Below, one piece after another: positions 9,465 to 24,600 of a stretch of DNA of 64,000 nucleotides. The notes below the pieces were generated by a model that made no database searches, was not told where the DNA came from, and saw only the letters and a program-made list of their open reading frames with translations. The stretch is from Colius striatus (Eukaryota > Chordata > Aves > Coliiformes > Coliidae). A program made the translations under genes and the position numbers. The stretch covers positions 7,662,001 through 7,726,000 of the forward strand of contig NC_084774.1 of the NCBI RefSeq assembly GCF_028858725.1. Direction: 5' to 3'. Positions within the stretch are counted from its first letter, which is position 1. Every line of letters begins with the position of its first letter.

Positions 9465-10290
9465 TTTGCTGTGTTTCATAGGGGAGGTCCTGTCACTGAA
9501 AGCTGGGATATGTTAAATCTAGGAGATGCAAGTTAATCCATGCAAGTTTTCTTTAAAAAAACTGCAAAATGCTTATTGCTTTGTTCATGTACTTCGGTGA
9601 CCTCGATTAGGATGGCTGAAAAGGATTTCTGTGGTTGAGAGCCTATTTCTAAAATAGGGAAAACTTTTTCAGGCTACCTGCCCTGACAATGTCTTCAGAG
9701 GTCACAGCACTTAAAACAGATGTCCAAGAAGCTACTATCTGAATAAAGGGTTACTTTCAAATCCAGGGGCAGAACAGACACCAAGCAAGCAGCAGTAAGC
9801 TGAAACAGAAGGCAGCCTCTTTTACATTATTTTGTGTAGCTGACAGTAGATGTGCTCAACCTGGCTATTTTTTACTAGAAGTAATACAGCTCCACTTAAA
9901 AAGGTTAGGCAGAGTTACTGCATACTGATCAGGAACTTAATTCAGCCTATCAGACCTCACTAGGCCTAGTACATTGTACTTGTTCTGCTCTGAATAAAAC
10001 AGGAACATTTTATCAGTAGCTCCTACTTAATTTCATTCAAGTGTTAACTCTGAATTTTACCCTCCCAACAGGTTTTTTCATCAGCCTTGCTCAATTTCAT
10101 GGGTATGCTTTAATTCTAATAAGGAACACAGATCAATATAGGCTTAAGTAGCCCAGACTGTTACCTTTTGAGCTGGCAATATAAACGGAGGTTTTTGCTT
10201 CGAACCTCTCTTCTTTTGGTGTCACCAAAATGCCGTATTGAAAGGTAACAGCTGTGCTCCCAAAGTAGACCACTACAATGGTGACTCAAA
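9465..10290. other. DDX27/SNRPB converging intergenic spacer
   Basis: About 825 bp separate the two tail-to-tail genes. I see no open frame of note, no CR1 and no LTR. The one outstanding feature is the nested inverted-repeat element at 10150-10258, listed separately. The rest is ordinary AT-balanced sequence. Confidence 0.6.
10150..10258. other. Nested inverted-repeat element, possible structured RNA
   Basis: Stem A pairs 10158-10168 with 10241-10251: 11 contiguous Watson-Crick pairs (CTGTTACCTTT/AAAGGTAACAG). Beyond a bulged A it continues for three more pairs and, past one mismatch, three again (10150-10156 with 10252-10258). Inside, stem B pairs 10177-10181 and 10186-10188 with 10233-10240 (8 pairs, 4-base bulge). 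Two hairpins follow: C, 10189-10193/10203-10207 (AGGTT/AACCT), and D, 10214-10220/10224-10230 (TTTTGGT/ACCAAAA). The result is a closed three-way junction of 109 nt. Direct repeats AAGTAG sit at 10146-10151 and 10263-10268. I do not recognise a known RNA family. It could be a small RNA gene, a 3'-end element of SNRPB (just past its poly(A) site on the minus strand) or a short hairpin transposon relic. Confidence 0.55.
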
Positions 10291-10307
10291 ATACAGGGTT
10301 TTCCAAC

Positions 10308-10313
10308 TTTATT
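10308..10313 (-). terminator. SNRPB: SNRPB polyadenylation signal
   Basis: TTTATT on the plus strand is AATAAA on the minus strand, 128 bp beyond the SNRPB stop at 10441. Cleavage would fall near 10290, about 30 bp before the structured element at 10258-10150. Confidence 0.8.
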
Positions 10314-10440
10314 AAAAGAAGGCAAACTTTACAAGCAGTAAATAGAAAATATACATAGCATAGCAAAGTTTTGACAGGTGGTACTGCTCAGAATGTTCCC
10401 TTAATCAATCTCACAGTCTAAAGATACGTTATAGAGTATC

Positions 10441-13780
<3,340 letters not shown>

Positions 13781-15522
13781 CCCCCGGTAGTCGACGGGAT
13801 CCGAGGCATAAAATGGACAGTGCTTCGCCAGGAAAAATTGAGTTTTGGCCCAGCCTTCTGGAGTCTGCTTTCGGCTCACTTGACTGATTAAAAACAATAA
13901 AAATGCAGTTCTCTCTTTCTGCCTGTCACTATCGGTTTCTGTCCTTGTTAAGTGATGGTCTCTTCCCAGCTGTGTTGGAATGCCTAAGATAAGAGTCCAG
14001 TGTCACAGGATTAGTGTTTTACTGCCTAAGTGCAGCCATGGACAGCCTGTGGAGGAACGTAGGCTTCCAGAATCTGAGCCACGTGGTTCTTTGGTTTCTC
14101 TGCTGAAGTATGGTTCTCTTTGCTTGTTATGTGAAGTAATAAGAAAACTATATGTAGCCCTCAGATGTGATTCTGCTGTCCTCTTACACTGCTTAGTCAA
14201 GGAAGCTGTCTTCTCTGCACACTTGTCCAGTTAGTCACTCTGCTAATGTCACTTCCACCTTCAGTTTGGCCTGTTGGTACCACCATCTGGGGACTTGCTG
14301 AGAACTGACTGGGCTGTTTTGTTGCATCTACAAGTTTCAGTAGCTGTAGCTATTCACTTGTAGACTTGAGGATTCTACCAGGCAGCTTTTCTTTTTCATG
14401 GAACGTTCTTTCATCATCCTCATTTTCATTCTGTGTGCAGCACACTTTGTTCTCCATCTCTAATGAAAAGAAGATTGAGTTTGTGAATGGGGAAATTCTG
14501 TTTAAAATACTCTAGTTGTTTTAGCGTGCAGCTTCTCAGAAGTCCCTTAAATAGTGTGTTATTAGTGGCTCTGCTGATTTCTCTTTGCTTTACAGCTACC
14601 ACTGCTTTGTATGAAGGAAGTTGCTCTACAGAAGCAGAGTGAATTCATCTTTGATGTATTTCAGCTTGGCAGTCTCACTATATAGAATTGTGAGAATTGC
14701 TTACGTGCAATGAGAAGAATGTGCTGTGAGAGACCCATAAGTGGCTGATAATGATGGTGATGCAAAATTGCAGCCTGTACTTCTTCCCAAGAGCTTCTGA
14801 ACAGTTATTTTATTAGTTCGTGGGTGCACTGTGAAATATTCTTTGGAAAATGTAACATCTGTCACCTCTTTCTTCCAGACGTACAGTAAAGTCTTCAAGG
14901 AATGCTCTTGACAGACAGCTGCATATTAAGAGGGGGACCTGAAGTACCCTTTGTATTTGTAGTCCAGTCTTCACTGTCCTTCTCTGGAAAGCTACTGATC
15001 CTTTTAGGTCCTTCGAAGGGCTTTTTGACCCAGACTGTCTGAAGAGTTTCCTACTGTTTAAAATTTTTATTTCCTACTTGTCTGGATTCTGGTTAGCCAA
15101 TTCATTTGATATTTGAATTCTTTCCTTAGTAGGCTGCTGTGGTATCTGTTCCATGGTGCTGCTGTGCAAAGAAACAGTCCTCAAGCTCCATTTCTTTCAC
15201 TGTATTTGCTGTGCGTTGAATACTGATTGGTATAGGGAACATGGTTTTCAATCAGGAGAGTGCTCGTTTATGGAGCAAACCTGGGGCAGAAATATTATAA
15301 CATATCATGGTGAGTTATTTTCTGAGTGTGTATGCAGCTGAAAGTGTTTTTTGAAATATGAAGGTAGTGTAATACAGCTTGATTTTTTACTGTTTTCAGA
15401 GGTGTGGATATCAAGGGAGCTACAGGTAAAGTGCATTGCCTTTAGGAGTTGTGGGCCAGCCTCGGCAATACTTTTGTTGGTGAAATAAGAGACTTTATGT
15501 GTATTTATATGGTGCTTTTGGA

Positions 15523-15621
15523 ACTGGTTTAGTGGTGGACTTGGCAGCATTAGGTTTACAGTTGATCTCAATGATTTTAAGGGTCTTTTCTAACCTAAAC
15601 GATTCCATGATTCTGTGATTT
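15523..15621 (+). repeat. CR1 3' tail fragment
   Basis: About 100 bp match the last part of CR1: GGTTTAGTGGTGGAC, then a GATTTTAAGGGTCTTTTCTA block and a tail ending CCATGATTCTGTG. Diverged. Confidence 0.85.
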
Positions 15622-17399
15622 CTGCATAATTTCCCATAATGTTAATGTTTTTGTTTTAATATGCAGTTCCTCTCCCTGAATGATGCGTGTTCTTTGAAAG
15701 AGAGAAGACAAGTTAGAGATTTGTAAAGGCTTCTACCTATAGTAACCTAGTAACCTAGTAACTTGCAGTGTAAGTTGCAGTACAAATAAAAGACTAACTG
15801 GACTGCAAGAGGCTGAAGGAGTGGTAATGAGATGCTAACTATTTATGGATATATTACTTAAAGAGAAGTATAGATTCAGTTCTTAATACTGAAGGAATTA
15901 ATCTTTGAGCCTTCCCTCCTCCCTCTCTTTTTGCTGTGCCTTGAACACTGGATGAATCTAGATGATTTCTAGTCACGAGTTGATTCACTTGTAGAGGTAG
16001 TTGTTCAGTTGTTGCAAGCCAGTCTGATTGTGGGAGATTACATGTGCTTATGCCATATGATTGAGATTTCTCAGGCTTTCAGGTTTAGGCCACTGTAGGG
16101 TTTAGTTGCTGAATGGGGAACTGTGAGTGGAAATCATACACTGTTTGGGAACTGCCTGTCCATTTCTAGACATAATGGATGGAAACCTGTATATTCTGCA
16201 GACCTGGGGATGTTGTGCAAACAGGGTACTTTGTCTGGGGAATATGAACATAGCTGTGCTACTACTTGCATGCTAGTGATTACCATAGTGTACCTAAAGA
16301 TTTAGTTAATGAAAGATCTATCTTTTGAACCATTACTGCAAACAGCATTTGAAAGTAAAAATTATCTTTTGTGTGTGTGAGATTCAGGAAAAGGAAGTGA
16401 GGAAGACTGATAGTTTTATTAGGCTCATCTATCTCTTTGTGAGACATCAGGTAAGCTCCAAATTTTTATGTCTGATGCTACAGAGTACACTGGTTTAGCA
16501 AGGTTTCTTAGTTCTGCCTGCGTCTTTATTATGCTGTACTCGCATGTTAGGGAAAGCAATTTTTTTAGGATCAAAAGTGACTCCTTTGACTTGCAGTGTG
16601 GCATGCTTAGCAGACTTTTCCTATCCTCAGAAGTACCAGGTACTGGACATTGACTTGTGAACAGGCTGAGGATAACTGATATAGTAGGCTTGTTCTGGAT
16701 ATTAACCCTAATAACAAGTGCTGTACAGAAGGGTGCATTTTTCTAAATACATCTGAGTTCAAAGCATTCCTGTATTTATGCAGATTCCCAAGTCCTTCAC
16801 TCTGTTTATGCAGTGAAACAAGGTGCTGTTCTGGTCCAAGATTCCTTATGTGTTATTGCCTGAACTCCTAGTTTACTTTGGGCAAAATAAGGCCAGGTGC
16901 TTCAGGATGAGTGTAGAAGAAAGGAGTCCAATTTACCGATTGTAATGGGTATGAGAATAGCAACAACAGCAGTAGCTGTGTATGCATTTAGGGTTAGAGG
17001 CCTCTTGAGAACTTATTTGCTGCAAGTTAGCATCTCTCACTTGGCAAAGGGTGAATTGTATATTTCTATCTTGAAGTGAGAGAATAGAACACCAATAATC
17101 AAAATTTGTGAAGGGGAGTATGTTAACACATGCTCATGGCAGTCAGACTGTTTCCATGGGACACCATATACTCACTGTTTTCTGTTTGCATGTTACCCTG
17201 GTATTGTGAGCTGCAAAGCCTCCTTTGAAACACTAATTTAATTGAGCTTTCACATAAGCAATCTTCCTATGTGTGATCTCACCTTGTCCAAGCTGGAGGT
17301 TTTCACACAATGCACTTTCTTTGAAAAACAAGTTTTCCTGTTTCTTGTAAAGAGGAGAGTGGTAAAATTTTTATCCAGAGCGAATCTTGAAGCACAGTA

Positions 17400-18205
17400 G
17401 ACTGTGCTGCCATTCAGTGAGATCTTGATCAACTTGAGAATTGGGCAGAGAGGAACCTCATGAGAGAGTCCTGCATCTATAGAGGAACAACCCCATGCAC
17501 CAGTACACAATGGCGTTGACCTGCTGGAGAGCAGCTCTGTGGGAAGGGACCTGGGAATTCTAGGAGGCAGCAAATTAAATATGAGCAGCACTGTGCTCTC
17601 ATGGGCAAGAACATCAATGGCATCCTGGGATACATCAAGGACAGTGTGGCAGCAGGTCAAGGGAGGTTCTCCTTCCCCTCTACTCTGTCCTGGTGAGGCC
17701 TCATCTAAATTCCTGTGTCCAGTTCTGGGCTCCCCAGTTCAAGAGAGACGGGGAATTGCTGGAGAGAGGCCAGTGCAGGGCTACCAAGATGCTGAGGGGA
17801 CTGGAACATCTGTGTAAGGAGGAAAGGCTGCAGGACCTGGGTCTCTTCACCCTGGAGAAAAGAAGGCTGAGGGGGGAATCTCATTAACACTTAGAAGTAT
17901 TTAAAAGATGCATGGCAAGAGGATGGGGTGGCGCTTTTGTCTGTAGTGCTCAGTGACAAGACAAGGGGTAATGGGCATAAGCTGGAACACAAAATGTTCC
18001 ACTTACACGTAACAGAAAACTTTTTTTACTGTTCAGATGAGGGAGCCCTGGCACAGGCTGCCCAGGGAGGGTGTGGAGGCTCCTTCTTGGGAGGTTTCCA
18101 AACCCACCTGGACATGTTGCTGTGCTCCCTGATTGACAGGAATCTGCTTTAGCAGGGTTTGGACTGGATGATCTCTAAATGTCACTTGCAACCCCCTTGC
18201 AGAAA
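17400..18205 (+). repeat. CR1 LINE, about 800 bp, 5'-truncated, in ELMO2 intron 1
   Basis: The copy runs from the end of the reverse-transcriptase coding region (around 17400-17700; a GGGAGGTTCTCCTT block near 17660) through CCTGGTGAGGCCTCATCT to the 3' region (GGCACAGGCTGCCCAGGGAG, GGACTGGATGATCTCTAAAT). It is broken by frameshifts, typical of a dead 5'-truncated copy. Confidence 0.92.
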
Positions 18206-18651
18206 TAGAATTGGCCACCAACATACACGAGAGGGAGGCTACCTGAACAGTATTTTCTGTCTCTCACGTATAGACAGTAGCTAAGCCTAGGGAGCTATTA
18301 CTTTACTCATCTTGTAAACTGAATTGTCAGTACAGACAGTAGGTGACAGAAGGAGCTTTGCTGATCAGAGTGACTCTCATTGAGTACTCCAACAAGCTCT
18401 CAGAAGCATTCCATAGGTGATAAGTTTGGACATACAGTTTACTGGTTTAGTATGAGGACTTGATCTCTGATGCACTGGATATTTTGTCTGTTGCAGGCTG
18501 AGTAAACCCCAGGGCTGATCTTATGTACTGTTTTGAAACATGGTGTTAGATGCATTTTAACAACTGAAATAGTTTTCAGTTTTCACTATCCTTTCTCTTA
18601 ATAGGTGTGAGGTGTATGCTGTTATAAAGGCACCTGCAGGAGTCTGGAGCA

Positions 18652-21600
18652 ATGCCGCCACCTTCAGACATTGTGAAAGTAGCTGTTGAGTGGCCAGGTG
18701 CCAATGCCCAGCTGCTGGAAATAGATCAGGTGAGACTTGTTAACCAGATGGGGGAGGAAATGTACCACATTCTTGATACTGAAATGTGGGAAGCTTAGAA
18801 ATGGGCATTATTGCTTTCTGTCTGAGAGGAATATGGTTACTGAGGATTCTCTTTTTCTGTTCTAGAAAAGGCCTCTTGCATCCATCATTAAGGAGGTCTG
18901 TGACGGGTGAGTAGTTCTCCATGAACCCTTGTGGAGACAGTCTGTCCTCTTGGCAAATCTTGTTGGAGTACTGTTGAAAGTATCTTCTGCTTATCAATGT
19001 ATTGCTAGCACAAGCCATGGTGCCCGACACCAGTTTTGGAGTGGGCCAAGGATTTTTTAAACTGGAAAGAAAAGAACCTCCTGAAAAACAGGAGCTTTGT
19101 TTCTTTCTTCCAATTCTGTGTGCAGAAAGCTAAAGCTTTGTTTGAAAGTTTTTTTCCACCCTCTTGGGATCAAGCTTCTGTTCCTAATTGAGAGCCAGAA
19201 GAAAGAGGAAGAAGCTGACCTATCCTTCTTCTTCCAGGTGGTCATTGCCAAACCCTGAATACTACACCTTGCGATATGCTGATGGTCCTCAGCTGTACAT
19301 CACAGAGCAGGTCAGTGTGAGAGGTGGTGATTTACCGATGACCTGGGCAACAGTGCAGAATGCCTTGGACCAGTATCCTGGAAGAATACTGTTCCTAATC
19401 CTTGACAGGTGGCATTTCTGCTATCAAAAATTGAATGGTGTCATTCAAGTAAGCAGTCTTGTTCTTTTGTATGCCCGTAGGAGCGATGACTCAGTGACTC
19501 ATTGCGGTACCCTCGTTAGGGTTATGTGGTGTAGGAACTCCTTGTGTAAAAATGTGCACTGTGGGTCCAGTTGCATTCTTTTTCTGCAGTTTAAAGTTTA
19601 TGTATTCTTTCAGACTCGCTGTGACATCAAGAATGGAACTATCCTACAACTGGCAGTCTCTCCGGTAAATACTTCCTCACATCCCTTTTTCTCGGTAGCT
19701 GCCCTCATATGACAAGTTGTTTCTTGCCTCTTATCTTTTGTTTCTCCTCTCCCTAAGTTGTAGGGAGCTTACCTTTGTTGTGGGCCATTCCACACAGTGA
19801 GGTGCACACTCCCGTTTTCCTTCCTCGTTATGGTGTGTATCTTTCCTTTGGATGCTCTGCCCTTTTATAGGACTTCCTGTAGATAAATTCAATCTACTTT
19901 TTTTATTGCATCTTCTAGGTTAGTGTGTGGTAAGCACCTAGCAGATGCATTCTCAATATGAGTGCAGTTAGTATTATCAGTCAGAAAGCAACAGTACTGG
20001 TGACATGATGCAGAAATTGAAATAAGAAACAGATTTGATATAGAGGAGGTTGTTTCTGTTGAATTCTTGCTGTTGTGACCTCAATAGTTGTCTTTTGTGA
20101 CTTGCTGCATCTTCTTTTTTATTGAAATTCTGAAACCATTTTTTGTGCAAGTATCACGGCATACAGCTGAGAGCAAGTAGAACAGGAAGAAGTTATTTGA
20201 GCCAGAGGTGGTTGAGAGGATATCATTGATCTATGTCTGAGAAATCCTACAGTGTCGTGTGGAGACACAAAGTGACCTTGTGCTTCCCTTTGAATCTATG
20301 AGAACTTTTTTTTAACACTGTATTTCTTTAGTGGTCTCACTCCATATTTCTATATCCACCTCCTCCCTCCTCATCAAGAAGAAAAACATTTACTCTAACA
20401 TGTTAAATGGTGTTTTACTCACCCTCTGCTTGGCTCTAACTGTTGCTAAGTGCAGCCTTTTTCTAGTCTGTCTTAGACTTGCTGACTGCTGCTTATCCTG
20501 TCATTGCTGGTATCTCTTTACCCTTGCTTTGCTTGCTCTGCCCATCGCTGGGCTTCTGACAGAATGCTGATGCTCTCAGAACTCAGTCTGCAGATGACTA
20601 GTCTGTAACTGGCACCATCCCTCTTTCCTCCCAGTCTAGGGCAGCTCGCCAGCTGATGGAGAGGATCCAGTCTCACAGTATGGATGCCCGGCTGGATGCC
20701 ATGAAGGAATTGGCTAAACTTTCAGCAGACGTTACCTTTGCCACAGAGTTCATCAACATGGAAGGGATGACAGTGCTGACACGGCTTGTGGAGAGTGGGA
20801 CCAAGCTTCTGTCCCAGTAAGTTTCTTCTGGAACTCTGGAACAGGCCCTCAAATAAGGGGCTAATTTCTCATGCTGAAGTATTGTTGAGCGATGGACCTC
20901 ATGGCTCTGTTAAGTGAGATGAAGTTGTCTTAGTCATTTACTAAACCTCATGAAGCAAAAGAGATGTTTGTGGTGTGTGAAACCTGCATTGAAAGGTTGC
21001 TGTGATAATATAAACAACTTTGAGTGTTATTCATCCACAGTCTAAGGGAGAAGGTATCCAATGAAAAACCCACACGCAGTTGCACACAAGAGTGTTCTTG
21101 TAGCACTGATGGCATTTACCTGCTAGTCCACAGTAGACATAATAACTGGCTTTCTTACCTGTGGCCAGTACCTTTTGCCAGCATTATAAGAATTGCCATG
21201 AAGGCCAAAGGTCTGTTTATCTTGGGGAATAGAAGGGCTAAAGAATGTATAACAGAGAGAGTATCAGTCTTCACTCTCTAATAGTTTTCAACTTTTGGGC
21301 TTCCTGAGCAGAAATTTTCTCTCTTTGTTTTGAAAACTTTTGGATATTTCTTCCATAGATTTTTCTTCTTGATTTTTTTTTTTTTTAATTTCACTTGAAT
21401 TTATCTTTTTGACATCTACAGCACTGTGTGGAAATGATGTTCCACAGTTGTATGTTCTGTAAGAAAAAAAGACTTCCTTTATTTTAAATGTTTCCTAACG
21501 TTAATTTGATTCCTTCTACATATTCTGTTTTGAGAAATTGTAAATTCTTCTGTGTTCTCCATACCATTCATAGCCACATAGATCTCTCTCCCCTATCAAC

Positions 21601-24600
21601 TCTTAGTCATGCCTTTTCTAAGCTGCAGTCTTGGTCCATTGACACTGTAACTGTTGTAGCCATTCCAGAGTGCGAATCTTTCTTTCTATGCTTCCCGTAG
21701 CTCTCAGCTTTTTCCAGTATTATTGTGCTGCTGTGAGGAAATGAGAGATATCATAGAATGTTAGGGATTGGAAGGGACCTCTAAAGATAATCTAGTCCAA
21801 CCCACCTGCTCAAGCAGGTCCAACTAGAAGAGGTCACACAGAAACACGTTCAGGTGGGTTTTGTGAAACCTCCAGAGGAGACTCCACACCCTCCTCTGTC
21901 TCTTAAAACCAAACAAATTTTAAAAACCATTACTCTGAGGGGGAAGTGTCCACAAACACATTCACAGTGAACTCTGATGCAAATAAGTCACCTGGCTTTT
22001 ATGCTGTAGTTGTTTATTTGTCCTTGTAATCAGGGAAAATAAATATGATTCTACAAAACAATCAAATTATCTTCATAAATGCAAATACTTTATTGTTCCC
22101 CAGCTGTCAAACTGTAACCTCTTTTATTAGGAGAAGGTGGTGACATTTTTCTCTTACCCAGTTTATTCAGCCTGGACAGGCTTTTTCCTTGCTATCAGAT
22201 CTCTTGTAAATGCATTATTCATTTTCTCAGTTACAGTGAGATGTTGGCTTTCACTTTGACTGCCTTCTTGGAGCTCATGGACCATGGCATTGTCTCTTGG
22301 GACATGGTCTCAATAACATTCATCAAACAGGTGAGTTTGGGTAAAGGGGATGAGTGCATGCTATTTCTTTTTATGCTTTAATGCTGCTTCTAGGAAGAGC
22401 GTGATGATTCTGGGAAACTGAGTACTCATTGAGAGCACAATGCACCCATCTTTCTGAGCACTGTCTCCTTTCACTGGTCTCATTTACCATAAGGTTTCCT
22501 GTATGGGCATCCATTGACCTACTGGTTCATCTGTTTTTAGATTGCAGGGTATGTGAGTCAGCCTATGGTAGATGTCTCCATTCTCCAACGATCCCTAGCC
22601 ATTCTAGAAAGCATGGTGCTAAACAGTCAGACTCTATATCAGAAGATAGCAGAAGAGATCACCGTGGGGCAGCTCATTTCTCATCTGCAAGTGTGAGTGT
22701 CCACCCAACAGTAGTGTGATTTAAAACCTTTTTAGGAATATTTGTTGATTTGAAAATAATAATTTTCCATTTAAAATACTTGGAGATGTTACTTTTAAAG
22801 TATTATTCATATGACATCTTACTTGAACTTCAGGGTTTCTAACAGATTTTTTTTAAAGTAAGATCTTGGAAAAATATTATGTTCTGGAAGCACAGAGTTT
22901 AGAACAAAGATGTTTCGCTTTGCAATTGTTTGTATGTTTTACTGCATTTCAGTAAAACAACTTCCAAAAGCTTTTGCATCATCATCTCTCACCTCAACAT
23001 TAAGCCCTCTTAAAATTGTCTCCACTAGAATCTTAAGAGCTCATCAACTTCTAGTTTTTGTCCTGCATATTAAGAAAGGTTTGTTTGGTTTTTTTCCCCA
23101 CCTCTCCTTCCTCTCTTTCCAAACAAAATGGCAAATTCATTTCTGGCTTTTATGGCTTGTCTAGGTCAGTTCAGCTTCTCCATAAAAAAAAAAGAACCGT
23201 GCATTTTTTTAGAGCTTTGAGTAGATGTTGGTATTTTTTCTCAAGCATTTTAATTCTGAAAATGTGGAAAAGCACTGTGAAAATGATTAATATTCTTTAA
23301 TCAATGAGCAGTAGTTTAACAAAATTACAGTGCAAACAATATATTGCACCAATGTCACTGTGTGCTTAAGAGTGTTTACACATTTGAACTTCCTTAACAG
23401 AAAAGCTAAACAAGTCCTCACGAACACTGGCAGCAACTTTGTTCTGCAAAGGGTATGTGTTCTTTCAGCTTTATACCTAGTATTTTCTTAAAATACAAGT
23501 TTGGCCTCAACACTGAACACACTTGTGCAGCAAAATATATTTTTTCAATATATGTACACTTAAGTGTTTCCAGAATACAGAAGGTTCCTGAAGAAAGTAT
23601 CTATGCAGGGAATGTTGTAGAAAAGGAGGCTGGAGAGGGGGTCAGAATTTGCTGATGTGTGTTTGGCAAGACTATCAGGAGGAAATAATCTTTAACAGAG
23701 GATAGATTCCAGAAGAACAGGTCCATGGAAGCAAGTCTGAAGGAGACTAGTTAGAAGAGGAGAACTTAATTTTAGAAATGTTTTGCTGTATCAAAAAGCA
23801 AACAGTGTAGTGAAAAGAGCAGAAAAAGGAGGGTAGAAGAGGTGAAGTAATAGAATTTGGAGGCCCAAGGAAAAGCTAGGATGGTGCATGAACATTTGCA
23901 TGTTTGAAGAATGGCAAATTGACCAAAATGAAGATTTGGAAGGGAACAACAGAAGAAAGAATATGATTGTTATCCACAGATATGTCAGGAATTAATGCCA
24001 AAGTGGAGAAAATAGCTATTTTAAAGATGTTTTAGCTTTAGCTGTTCTGTATAAGTTTGATTTTTAAATACACACACGTATGTCCGTTTAGCTGATGCAC
24101 TGTACTTCTGTTAATGAGAAGAGCTTGAAATTCTGCAAAAGCTGCCCATGTCTGTATTGGGTCTGGATGACAGGAAGTTAATTTTTCCGACAGCAGCCCT
24201 CATGGTGCTGTACTTGGTGTTGGTACCTAGAAAGGTGTTGATAACAACCACTGTTTTGGCTGATTGGCAGTGCTCACACAGCATCAAGGCTCTTTCCCCA
24301 ACATACCCCTCTCACCAGTAGGCTAGGGGTAGCCAAGATCTTGGGAGGGGACATGGCAAGGACAGCTGACCCAAACTGACTAAAGGGATAGTAAATACCG
24401 TATGACATCTGCTAAGATAAAGGAGGGAATGAGGCATTTGTTACTACAATGTTTGTCCTCTGGAGCAACCACTACATGTAGTGAAACCCTATTTCCTGGG
24501 AAGTGGCTGGACATCACCTGCTGATGAGAAGTAGAGAATAAATCTTTTATTTTCCTTTGCTACTACACATGTCCTTTGCTCGTGCTTCATTCAACTGCCT

